From a virus: DNA of 53,486 nt. Where the stretch lies: IMG/VR virus record IMGVR_UViG_3300025083_000041, positions 1-53,486 of that record; one strand, 5' to 3'. This document shows positions 1 to 7,112 of this stretch, piece after piece (the stretch's first letter is position 1; every line of letters starts with the position of its first letter). The notes beneath the pieces were generated by a model that worked only from the letters and a program-made list of their open reading frames with translations, ran no database searches and was not told the origin of the DNA. Both the position numbers and the translations under genes were made by a program.

Positions 1-16
1 CATCAGGAGGTAACGA

Positions 17-1489
17 ATGATTAATCACAGAAAATACAAAATAAAAGAAGGAATATTGGGTAGCCTTAACAAAAGGTTTCGTGATGAGATGGACAACAAA
101 GAATTGTTCAGTGAAAAAGAGATTAATGGTATAATAGAAGAGATCATTAAGAACTCTATTCCTAGTGGTATATTAGAACCTTTCAATCCAGAAATAATAC
201 CTCAAGGAAAAAATAGTGCAGGAACAAAGGATCTTTATCACAACAAGAAGTATTATTTTGAGCATGCATTTCCTAAAGGATTTGCCGTTGGTTCTCAAGA
301 CACGATTAGTGGAGACGCTCTAGACGATATGTCAGAGTATCAAGGAGAATCAAGAAATGTTTTCCCTGAATTTCAATCAATTGACTTCATACACGATAAG
401 ATTCTATATGGACGTATAGACACTCATAATCGCCCTGTGTATCCTTCTAACAAGTTTCTTAGACTTGTACCCGGAACAGATGATGTACTGCTCTTAGATT
501 TCGTTTGTGAGGCTCTGACAGATATGTTAGATAAGATTAACAGGATGAAAGAGATAAAGAAATTAAAGAAAAAAAGCACATATTACTCATTTGTGGTAAA
601 AACCGGATGGACTGATAGTTTATCAGATCATCATAAGACAATGGAATCTATATTTCAAGGGTTTATAAAAAAGTATGCTAAGCAAGGCTCTAGTAAGATC
701 AAGAACTATAGAGACTATGTAAAGGAGTTTACTTTGTTTTTAGATGTGTTTTTACCTGTATTCCCGATGACAAGAAGCAATCTTCAGTTAAGACGTGCTG
801 CAAATCCAGCAATGAGTGGGCTAGTTTTTGAGATATCAACAGCAAAGCATGATGACGATAAAAAGAAGTATACTTCATATATCCTAGACGAACATTTTTT
901 GCAAATACAGAAAATTGCAAATGCATATGGATTCATGGTAGATAAAAATGCTCCATGGAGATTTGTTGCAGATTTAGAATCGCCGCAAATGCAGCATAGA
1001 ATGAACGAGAAAGGTTATAAAAACCTTCAAGATATGTTTGATAAGTGTTACTATCAAACTCATTTCTTTGAAATTAACGCACTTAAGAAGTATATGTTAT
1101 CTTTTTATGACAGTTACTTAAGTTCATTCCCATACTATACAGAGACAAAGATATGTGGACAAGGCTCTAAGTCCAAACTGACATATAGAAAGAAAAGAAC
1201 TGACACCGACTTTACGGACAGAAAACTGATAGAGTTATATTACTATATTAGGGCGAAAGAAGCAAAAAAAGAATGGAATCAAGAATACTTTGATCTGTCT
1301 GTCGAAGAGGCATATGAAGTATTTCAGCATTATGGATTGACAGAGTGCCTACATCATATTCACGACAAAACATGTTTGATCGTCGGTGATGGCGCAAATT
1401 ATGGAGTTCGAACCAAAAAAGAAGAAAATTATAGAATATTCTCCACTCATCAAACGTATAAGAATAGCACATTTACAATCAAATTATAG
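17..1489 (+). CDS. Unknown 490-aa phage protein
   Basis: I do not recognise a family for this protein. It begins at an ATG preceded by AGGAGG (7-12), so the gene is complete in the window. The sequence is soluble and lysine/tyrosine rich, with no signal peptide or membrane segment. A charged, probably coiled-coil stretch lies near residues 175-195, and aromatic-rich segments fill the second half. It ends 8 nt before the PolA-like polymerase gene, so the two are probably co-transcribed and may share a replication role, but nothing in the sequence proves this. A virion role is also possible. Confidence 0.8.
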   Translation: MINHRKYKIKEGILGSLNKRFRDEMDNKELFSEKEINGIIEEIIKNSIPSGILEPFNPEIIPQGKNSAGTKDLYHNKKYYFEHAFPKGFAVGSQDTISGDALDDMSEYQGESRNVFPEFQSIDFIHDKILYGRIDTHNRPVYPSNKFLRLVPGTDDVLLLDFVCEALTDMLDKINRMKEIKKLKKKSTYYSFVVKTGWTDSLSDHHKTMESIFQGFIKKYAKQGSSKIKNYRDYVKEFTLFLDVFLPVFPMTRSNLQLRRAANPAMSGLVFEISTAKHDDDKKKYTSYILDEHFLQIQKIANAYGFMVDKNAPWRFVADLESPQMQHRMNEKGYKNLQDMFDKCYYQTHFFEINALKKYMLSFYDSYLSSFPYYTETKICGQGSKSKLTYRKKRTDTDFTDRKLIELYYYIRAKEAKKEWNQEYFDLSVEEAYEVFQHYGLTECLHHIHDKTCLIVGDGANYGVRTKKEENYRIFSTHQTYKNSTFTIKL

Positions 1490-1497
1490 GAGAAAAT

Positions 1498-2679
1498 ATG
1501 CTATTCCAAACACTCGACGATAAATCAGAGTGTGTCGGTGTGTATTCCAATGGTGAACTTCATTTCAACGATATGCCGGAAGGCTTATCTAAGACTTGGG
1601 GTTACTCAAACTTTTTATATGGAATACCTATCGAGTATGCTCAACTTTACGTCAATGGGAAAAGCCTTAGTGATGTGTGCCCGTCTCATCTTTTAAAAGA
1701 TTGGGAAAGGATCACAAATAGACTTAAGGCTTTCATTCGTTCAAACCACTTAGCAAAAGTTAATCTAGTTGAAAATTGTTTTTTTGACTTGACACCCGAA
1801 AGATTTCTTAAGGAGTATTGCGATATCCGTAATCAAATTTGCAATTGGATATTCGACAAGTACGCCCGTCCAGAAAACTATGATCATTTGTTGCAAGTAC
1901 AGCAAGTATTATCAGATATCAAGTATCGAAAAGTCAATTTAGATACAAAAGTATTACAAGACTTCTGGACTGAACCAAAAGCAAAACTTCTTTACAAGAA
2001 ATTTACAAGTAGAGATGCATACTGTGACTATAACTTATTCGGCTCTAAGACGGGCAGGCTAAGCCTTTCAGGTGATTCGCTACCTCTAATGAACATGAAG
2101 AAAGAATACAGGGCTTGTATCAAGCCTAACAATGACTTCTTTATTGAGTTAGATTACAATGCAGCAGAGGCAAGAGTCGTACTTGCTCTACTCGGATTAG
2201 ATCAGCCAGACGAAGATATACACGACTATAACGCAAAAAACCTCTATCATAGTACTAGAGACGAAGCGAAGAAAAGATTCTTTGCTTGGTTGTATAATCC
2301 TAATTCAGACGATACAGTCTCTAGTGGGCAGTATGATAGAGATTTAATATTGGGCAGATATTATATATACGGTTCAGTTGAGAATATATTCAAAAGAAAA
2401 ATACAATGTGATGATTATCATGCTTTAAACTACCTTATTCAAAGTACATGTGCAGACTTGGTGCTAGAAAGAATGGTGGCGATCTATGAACTCTTGAAGG
2501 GCAGAAAGAGTTACATAGCGTTCACACTTCACGACAGCGTCATCTTGGACTTTGCTTCCGAAGATAAGGAACTTATAAAGCCGATTATTGAAGAATTCAG
2601 AAACACCAAATTGGGCAGATTTGTTGCTACTGTTTCAGCAGGAAAGGATTTATATAATTTAAATAAAATTAATATATAA
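1498..2679 (+). CDS. DNA polymerase family A (PolA-like), short form
   Basis: This is a 393-residue family A DNA polymerase core. Visible motifs in order are KTGRLS (184-189), motif A ELDYNAAEARV (217-227, metal-binding Asp219), an O-helix-like motif B DEAKKRFFAWLYN (255-267), NYLIQSTCADL (311-321) and motif C HDS (345-347, Asp346). E. coli PolA is 928 residues; here there is no 5'-3' exonuclease domain and no evident proofreading motif in the first 150 residues. A separate 5'-3' exonuclease is encoded at 7113 and a DnaQ-type exonuclease at 42575. Because a full PolIII alpha lies at 14577, this enzyme may serve repair or Okazaki-fragment processing. Confidence 0.9.
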   Translation: MLFQTLDDKSECVGVYSNGELHFNDMPEGLSKTWGYSNFLYGIPIEYAQLYVNGKSLSDVCPSHLLKDWERITNRLKAFIRSNHLAKVNLVENCFFDLTPERFLKEYCDIRNQICNWIFDKYARPENYDHLLQVQQVLSDIKYRKVNLDTKVLQDFWTEPKAKLLYKKFTSRDAYCDYNLFGSKTGRLSLSGDSLPLMNMKKEYRACIKPNNDFFIELDYNAAEARVVLALLGLDQPDEDIHDYNAKNLYHSTRDEAKKRFFAWLYNPNSDDTVSSGQYDRDLILGRYYIYGSVENIFKRKIQCDDYHALNYLIQSTCADLVLERMVAIYELLKGRKSYIAFTLHDSVILDFASEDKELIKPIIEEFRNTKLGRFVATVSAGKDLYNLNKINI

Positions 2680-2790
2680 TATAATATTATATAAAATATA
2701 TTATAATAATAAAATAAAATGATTATAATATAATAATATTAAGTAAAATATATTATTAATAAACTAAAACAATTAGAAATAAGGAGATTA
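2680..2790. other. Extremely AT-rich intergenic tract
   Basis: About 110 nt composed almost only of A and T, made of short repeated ATAATATTATA-like units, between the PolA-like gene and the FtsZ-like gene. It contains no copy of the phage promoter motif. It could be an easily melted replication-origin element or carry an unrecognised promoter; neither is shown by the sequence. Confidence 0.6.
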
Positions 2791-2798
2791 AAACTAAA

Positions 2799-3638
2799 AT
2801 GAATATAATAGGATTAGGAAAAGCAGGATGTAAGATAGCAGAACTATTTAAAGAATATCCTCAGTATAAAGTCTTTTTACTAGACTCAGAGGATAAGTAT
2901 AAGAGAAAGAAGAATTGTTTTTATATACCCTCTCAGAAATCAGCAGAACTCTATGATGCAAATCCAATAGATTTAGCAAAACTCATAGGCTCGTTAGATG
3001 ACGATGAGGAAGTATATTTTATTGTCTGCGGTTCAGGAAAGGTATCTGCTTGTTCTCTTTGGATCTTGAAAGAACTTACAGAAAAGAAAATTAATATTGT
3101 ATATGTCAAGCCAGACTCATCTACACTAGACAAGAAATCAATAATGAGAAATAGAGCACATTTTCATATTCTTCAGGAGTATACTAGATCAGGTGTGTTT
3201 GAGAGAATGTTTATATTTAACAATAACTCTATGTCTGACATAGTTGGGAAGACATCTATTTTGAGTTTCTATCCTAAGATCAACAAACTACTTGCAACAT
3301 CAATACATTGGTATAACATATACATTAATTCAGATCCAGTGTTTGATACATTTAGAGATAAGTACATCAGTTCTAGAGTAGGAACCATTAGTATTGTAAA
3401 TATCGATGAATCTCAGGCTATAGATTGTTTTGAGATGAAAGATGTTAATCAAATTGAATATTTCTTTGGAGTCAATCGTATAAGAATAGAAGACGATGAA
3501 GAGTTGTTTGAAAAATTAACAAATATCTCTTCTTCAGAATCAGGAGATAAGTCAATTTCTTTTGGAGTGTATTCAACAGAACTAGAAGAAGGCTTTTCTT
3601 TTGCTTTGAAATCATCATCAAAAATTCAATCTGAATAA
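2799..3638 (+). CDS. Divergent FtsZ/tubulin-like protein (tentative)
   Basis: A 279-residue protein whose order of elements follows the FtsZ/tubulin fold: a Gly-rich N-terminus (IIGLGKAGCKIAELF, 3-17), a strand-plus-loop at the place of the G-box (FIVCGSGKVSA, 74-84), then a helix, a strand reading INIVYVKP, a long helix, and IFNNNSMSD (139-147), which sits like the FtsZ 'IPND' segment. The canonical GGGTGTG box is replaced and no NxDxxD catalytic T7 loop is evident, so GTP hydrolysis is doubtful. Start chosen at ATG with AAGGAG upstream. If correct, it could organise phage DNA in the cell as PhuZ does. A Rossmann-type protein is the main alternative. Confidence 0.5.
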   Translation: MNIIGLGKAGCKIAELFKEYPQYKVFLLDSEDKYKRKKNCFYIPSQKSAELYDANPIDLAKLIGSLDDDEEVYFIVCGSGKVSACSLWILKELTEKKINIVYVKPDSSTLDKKSIMRNRAHFHILQEYTRSGVFERMFIFNNNSMSDIVGKTSILSFYPKINKLLATSIHWYNIYINSDPVFDTFRDKYISSRVGTISIVNIDESQAIDCFEMKDVNQIEYFFGVNRIRIEDDEELFEKLTNISSSESGDKSISFGVYSTELEEGFSFALKSSSKIQSE

Positions 3639-3664
3639 AATGAAGGCTTCAAACGTATATAATA
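3631..3664 (+). promoter_or_regulatory. Phage promoter, gene 3687
   Basis: CTGAATAAA (3631-3639), 11-nt spacer, AAACGTATA (3651-3659). The -35-like box contains the GAA-TAA end of the upstream FtsZ-like gene. Confidence 0.75.
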
Positions 3665-3686
3665 TGTCAACTAAACAGGAGATAAA

Positions 3687-3968
3687 ATGACAAACATAAA
3701 ATACTATCGTGGAACTTTTTCTAAATCAAATGGAGAAATTCGAACAATGTTCTTTGTTCGTTCCCAAGACTTGCCAACTACCTTTGTAGAAAGCAATACC
3801 AAAGGAACAGGCAAAACCCGTAACCTTAAAGAGGGACTGGAAACTGTCTGGGATCTTGAATCTAAGGGATGGCGTACATTCAATTGGCGCACAGCAAACA
3901 CAGAAGAAGTGGTTTCATTTGAATCAGATGAAAATATTCTTAACAATTTCAACAACTCAAATCAATAA
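3687..3968 (+). CDS. WYL_2 (DUF2693)-family small protein
   Basis: A 93-residue protein matching the pattern of the WYL_2/DUF2693 family of Sm-like SH3 barrels: FSKSNGEIRTMFF near the start, then a basic stretch, then VWDLESKGWRTFNW around residues 54-67. The family is common in T4-like phages; its molecular role is not established, although an Sm-like fold suggests nucleic-acid or protein binding. It has its own promoter and a good AGGAG site, and is followed after 9 nt by a 47-residue ORF, then by the SSB gene. Confidence 0.7.
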   Translation: MTNIKYYRGTFSKSNGEIRTMFFVRSQDLPTTFVESNTKGTGKTRNLKEGLETVWDLESKGWRTFNWRTANTEEVVSFESDENILNNFNNSNQ

Positions 3969-3977
3969 GGAGATTCA

Positions 3978-4121
3978 ATGAGTAAAAAAACGTACAAAGG
4001 ACGTCCTGTAAAGGAATCCTACCAAACCGAAGAGCAAGGCTGGAGTGGAGATGATACCTATCACAAAGTTTCAGATGGAAAAGGTGGACACAAATATGTA
4101 GATGATAATGAATTAGATTAA
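3978..4121 (+). CDS. Small hydrophilic protein, 47 aa
   Basis: The ATG lies 7 nt after AAGGAG. The product is charged and Gly/Asp/Lys rich (for example GWSGDDTYHKVSDGKGGHKY), with no membrane segment. It follows the WYL_2-like gene in the same transcription unit and ends just before the SSB promoter. Function unknown. Confidence 0.65.
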   Translation: MSKKTYKGRPVKESYQTEEQGWSGDDTYHKVSDGKGGHKYVDDNELD

Positions 4122-4127
4122 CAAAGT

Positions 4128-4158
4128 TTGAATAAAACAAGCAACTCAAACGTATAAT
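4128..4158 (+). promoter_or_regulatory. Phage promoter, SSB gene
   Basis: TTGAATAAA (4128-4136), 11-nt spacer, AAACGTATA (4148-4156) giving a perfect TATAAT. A 9-bp hairpin starts about where transcription should begin. Confidence 0.8.
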
Positions 4159-4165
4159 ACTATAG

Positions 4166-4189
4166 AGGGATAATAAATCAATTATCCCT
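4166..4189 (+). promoter_or_regulatory. 5'-leader hairpin of the SSB mRNA
   Basis: AGGGATAAT (4166-4174) pairs perfectly over 9 bp with ATTATCCCT (4181-4189) around a 6-nt loop, immediately downstream of the promoter. There is no U-run, so it is not an obvious terminator. In T4 the gp32 mRNA leader is structured and bound by gp32 for autoregulation; a similar role here is inferred from position only. Confidence 0.7.
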
Positions 4190-4230
4190 ACTTTAGACAA
4201 AAGTCAAAATTAACACAAAGGAGAAATATT

Positions 4231-4998
4231 ATGGCTATAGATTTTAACAAAATGAAACAAAAACTAAATGCATTGCAAGGAAACGGCAATGGAAACTCAA
4301 CCCAAAACGCATTTTGGAAACCACAAGACGGAGATCAAACGATTCGTATCGTATGTCCCGAAGATGGTGATCCGTTCAAGCAATTCTACTTTCATTATAA
4401 TGTAGGTAAGAATCCCGGATTTTTGTGTCCTAAGAAGATGCATGGCGATGATTGCCCTGTATGCAACTTTGCTTGGAGCACTTATAATGACGCAAAAAAG
4501 GCAGGTGATACTGAAACACTTAAGTTCTGTAAAACCTTGTTTGCAAAGGAACGCTTTTTCTCACCTGTAGTAGTACGAGGTGATGAAGAACAAGGCATCA
4601 AATTGTGGGGCTATGGTAAGACGGCTTATGGCGAATTGATTGGATTGGTAACAAATCCGGACTATGGGGATATCACTGATACCGATGGCGGTACTGATTT
4701 GACTATCAATTATGGTAAGCCTCCCGGAGCACAGTTCCCAGTAACTAAAATCACTCCACGTCGTCGTCCAAGTACATTGTCAGAATCTTCTGATGAGACG
4801 GTTCGAATCATGGACTCAATGCCTTCATTTGTAGATAACTTTAACTCAAAGACTACAGAAGAAATTGAAACAATGTTGTCAGAGTTCCTAAATGCAGAAG
4901 CAGGTTCTTCAACAATGGATAACTCTACTGGTACTACAAAGTATTCCAAATCAGAGTCTTCCGATGTAGATGCGGCTTTTAAAGAATTACTATCATAG
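4231..4998 (+). CDS. Single-stranded DNA-binding protein (gp32-like)
   Basis: A 255-residue gp32-type SSB. It starts with a basic N-terminus and has an OB-fold core with a zinc-ligand pattern C66-H71-C75-C78 (FLCPKKMHGDDCPVC), the arrangement used by T4 gp32. The C-terminus is Ser/Thr/acidic rich, as in the protein-interaction tail of SSBs. It would coat single-stranded DNA at the fork and load the recombinase encoded at 5418. It is preceded by a perfect promoter, a leader hairpin and GGAG, and followed by a terminator-like hairpin. Confidence 0.9.
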   Translation: MAIDFNKMKQKLNALQGNGNGNSTQNAFWKPQDGDQTIRIVCPEDGDPFKQFYFHYNVGKNPGFLCPKKMHGDDCPVCNFAWSTYNDAKKAGDTETLKFCKTLFAKERFFSPVVVRGDEEQGIKLWGYGKTAYGELIGLVTNPDYGDITDTDGGTDLTINYGKPPGAQFPVTKITPRRRPSTLSESSDETVRIMDSMPSFVDNFNSKTTEEIETMLSEFLNAEAGSSTMDNSTGTTKYSKSESSDVDAAFKELLS

Positions 4999-5025
4999 AT
5001 TTATCTCCTATATTAGTAAGAGTTT

Positions 5026-5056
5026 GGTAGTTCTCTCCAAAAACTACCCGTTTATT
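5026..5056 (+). terminator. Terminator-like hairpin after the SSB gene
   Basis: GGTAGTT (5026-5032) pairs with AACTACC (5042-5048), followed by CGTTTATTTTAT. The loop sequence CTCTCCAAA resembles that of the hairpin at 5337. Confidence 0.7.
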
Positions 5057-5105
5057 TTATCTCTCTTTGAGTGGTAAGTAACCGTTGATTTTCGTTCCGC
5101 AGGTA

Positions 5106-5132
5106 GGCATGGGGTTACAGATGCCTTATTTT
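5106..5132 (+). terminator. Second hairpin in the 4999-5154 gap
   Basis: GGCAT (5106-5110) pairs with ATGCC (5121-5125), followed by TTATTTT. The loop sequence GGTTAC could alternatively pair with GTAACC upstream near 5083-5090, so two exclusive folds are possible. It is a weak terminator or a structured leader of the Gly-rich gene. Confidence 0.45.
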
Positions 5133-5154
5133 AAATAAAAAAAAGGAGTTCAAA

Positions 5155-5316
5155 ATGGGAAAGAATGGTGGAAATAATTCAGGTGGTTCACGAGGATCAT
5201 CAGGTGGATCGCAAGGTTCATCAGGCGGAAGAGGACAAGGTAATGGCGGCGGATGGCCGAGCACTACTGGAAACCCTTCTGGAGGTGGCAGAAGTAACGC
5301 ACCTTCTAATCGATAA
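5155..5316 (+). CDS. Gly/Ser-rich small protein, 53 aa
   Basis: ATG follows AAAAAGGAG. The product is a low-complexity Gly/Ser/Asn/Gln protein with repeated SSGG units and one Trp-Pro near the middle, probably disordered. It has no phage promoter of its own and is bracketed by hairpins at 5026, 5106 and 5337, so its expression may rely on read-through from the SSB unit. Function unknown. Confidence 0.6.
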   Translation: MGKNGGNNSGGSRGSSGGSQGSSGGRGQGNGGGWPSTTGNPSGGGRSNAPSNR

Positions 5317-5336
5317 GATTTATTTGTCGAGAGTTT

Positions 5337-5365
5337 GACAGTTCTCTATAAAAACTGTCTTTTTA
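5337..5365 (+). terminator. Intrinsic terminator after the Gly-rich gene
   Basis: GACAGTT (5337-5343) pairs with AACTGTC (5353-5359), followed by TTTTT. It shares the GAGTTTG...AGTTCTCT...AAAAACT framework of the hairpin at 5026, with compensating base changes in the stem. The next promoter starts 2 nt later. Confidence 0.8.
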
Positions 5366-5366
5366 A

Positions 5367-5397
5367 TTGAATAAAACAACATGCTCAAACGTATAAA
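5367..5397 (+). promoter_or_regulatory. Phage promoter, recombinase gene
   Basis: TTGAATAAA (5367-5375), 11-nt spacer, AAACGTATA (5387-5395). Confidence 0.75.
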
Positions 5398-5417
5398 GTA
5401 TAACAAAGGAAACTAAA

Positions 5418-6566
5418 ATGGCTCGCAAGAAGAATTTAAAATCTAGCACTAGTGCTGGTAAATTATCTTTCAAAGATAAATTGAAGATGATTAATAAGTT
5501 AGCAGGTGGCTCTGTAGCACACGATTTAACTCAAGAGAATCCAACTGATGTGTATGATTGGATTCCTACAGGCTCTACTTGGCTAGACTCTATTATATGT
5601 AGAGGAAAAAAAGCAGGAATTCCAATTGGAAGGATTTCTGAATTAGCAGGACTTAGTGGTACTGGAAAGTCTTATATGGCTGCTCAGATATCTGGAAATG
5701 CTCAAAAGAAAGGTTATAATGTTTATTATTTCGACTCTGAGTCGGCAATTAGTTCTGATTTCTTGGAAGAATGTGGATGTCTATTAGACACAGAAGGTGT
5801 TGAAGATTATGGAGATTTCATATATATTCAGGCTCAGAATGTTGAGTTCGTTCTAGAAACAATTGAGACGATCTTGACATCGGGAGAAGAAAACAATCTA
5901 TTCGTGTGGGATAGTTTGGCTCTTACCCCGGCTATCGCTGACTTAGAAGGCGATTTTAACCCACAGAGTACTATGGCAGTTAAGCCACGTATTCTGTCTA
6001 AAGGATTGGCTAAATTACTTCAGCCAATTTCGAACTCCAACTCCGCATTGTTGGTACTAAACCAGTTGAAAGACAATATCACACGTAGCCCTTCAGAAGC
6101 AATGACTACGCCTTACTTTACTCCCGGTGGAAAAGCATTGATATATTCATATTCCCTCCGAATTTGGTTAACAGGGAGAAAAGCAAAAGCATCATTTGTT
6201 ACTGATGATAAAGGATATAGAATCGGTTCCGAAGTTAAGTGTAAGTTAGAGAAATCTCGCTTTGGAACACATGGAAGAATGTGTAACTTCAAGATTCTAT
6301 GGGGTGACGAAGTAGGTATACAAGATGAAGAATCTTGGTTTGATGCAATCGCATCATCAGAATGTATCAACAATAGCGGTGCTTGGTTTACTTTAAAGAA
6401 GAACGGATATGAAAAGAAGTTTCAAAAATCAAAGTTTGCCGACATAGTTCGAGAAGATGAAGAATTTAAAAGAATTGTATTAGAGATTATTGATGAAGAA
6501 GTCATCATGAAATTTGATAAAAGATTGGGCGAGGCATCCCAGTACTACGAAGATAACGAAACGTAG
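5418..6566 (+). CDS. RecA/UvsX-like recombinase
   Basis: A 382-residue RecA-superfamily ATPase. The Walker A box is GLSGTGKS (78-85), the glutamate-containing strand is YYFDSESA (103-110), and Walker B is LFVWDSLAL (161-169). A QLKDN motif follows with a disordered-loop-like region, as in UvsX. The size is close to T4 UvsX (391). It would form filaments on SSB-covered DNA for recombination-dependent replication. It has its own promoter and ends before a strong terminator, so it forms a single-gene unit. Confidence 0.88.
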   Translation: MARKKNLKSSTSAGKLSFKDKLKMINKLAGGSVAHDLTQENPTDVYDWIPTGSTWLDSIICRGKKAGIPIGRISELAGLSGTGKSYMAAQISGNAQKKGYNVYYFDSESAISSDFLEECGCLLDTEGVEDYGDFIYIQAQNVEFVLETIETILTSGEENNLFVWDSLALTPAIADLEGDFNPQSTMAVKPRILSKGLAKLLQPISNSNSALLVLNQLKDNITRSPSEAMTTPYFTPGGKALIYSYSLRIWLTGRKAKASFVTDDKGYRIGSEVKCKLEKSRFGTHGRMCNFKILWGDEVGIQDEESWFDAIASSECINNSGAWFTLKKNGYEKKFQKSKFADIVREDEEFKRIVLEIIDEEVIMKFDKRLGEASQYYEDNET

Positions 6567-6606
6567 AACGTAGTACGAAATGACTCCTTTGTTAATTGTA
6601 TGTTGT

Positions 6607-6643
6607 GGCTCCCTATCATTAATTTGGTAGGGAGTTTTTTTTT
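6607..6643 (+). terminator. Strong intrinsic terminator after the recombinase
   Basis: CTCCCTATC (6609-6617) pairs with GGTAGGGAG (6626-6634) over 9 bp with one wobble, followed directly by nine T. Confidence 0.9.
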
Positions 6644-6644
6644 G

Positions 6645-6655
6645 TGACTATTTAT
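6645..6655 (+). promoter_or_regulatory. Candidate late-type promoter element
   Basis: TGACTATTTAT lies 21 nt before the gene at 6677. The identical 11-mer precedes the gene at 14165, whose product has the same N-terminus. Neither gene has the common phage promoter. A late promoter is an inference from two copies. Confidence 0.4.
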
Positions 6656-6676
6656 ATCAAACAGGAGAATATAGCA

Positions 6677-7045
6677 ATGAAAGTTTCAAAATCATACATT
6701 AGGCAATTAGTAAAAGAAGAATTAAACGAGTCTAGACTCAGAAGACATATGATGCAAAAGAAATCTGCTCCACAAATTTCCCCAAGAGAAGTTCAAAAAA
6801 TAATTAACCACCCCTTCATGGGGCACTATTTAGACGCTCACTTTGGAGGAATGAGTCATGATTGGCGTAATGCTCCTGAAGGTTCTGGAATTACACAGAA
6901 CGATCTTAGTGAAAAAGAGTTGTTTTATATGATTCAAAGCAAACTAGCAGACGGCAATAGAGAACTAGCCATCGCCGTTGTTAAAAAGATGATGGAAGAT
7001 GGAACTTTGGGCGAAGAGTTTCTTTTAGCAGTCGGAATTAGATAA
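6677..7045 (+). CDS. Small protein with KSYI-x-QL-x-KEEL N-terminus
   Basis: I choose ATG 6677 (after AGGAG) rather than an upstream in-frame GTG at 6644, because the resulting N-terminus MKVSKSYIRQLVKEEL is nearly identical to that of the protein at 14165. Such basic helical starts recur on proteins of marine T4-like phages and resemble capsid-targeting peptides. The rest (122 aa total) contains a central HPFMGHYLDAHFGGMSHDW segment and an amphipathic C-terminal half. It may be a core or head protein; no enzymatic motif is seen. Confidence 0.7.
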   Translation: MKVSKSYIRQLVKEELNESRLRRHMMQKKSAPQISPREVQKIINHPFMGHYLDAHFGGMSHDWRNAPEGSGITQNDLSEKELFYMIQSKLADGNRELAIAVVKKMMEDGTLGEEFLLAVGIR

Positions 7046-7066
7046 TTTAAACTTTTTACTTAATAT

Positions 7067-7097
7067 GTGAATAAGACTACCCCCTCAAACGTATAAT
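7067..7097 (+). promoter_or_regulatory. Phage promoter, 5'-3' exonuclease gene
   Basis: GTGAATAAG (7067-7075), 11-nt spacer ending CCCTC (7082-7086), AAACGTATA (7087-7095). The spacer CCCTC can pair with the Shine-Dalgarno GAGGG (7105-7109) in read-through RNA. Confidence 0.75.
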
Positions 7098-7112
7098 AGA
7101 TACGGAGGGAAT

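Noticed and set aside
729-926. Minus-strand ORF inside the first gene
   Set aside because: Antisense shadow of a long, well-formed + strand gene with no start signals.
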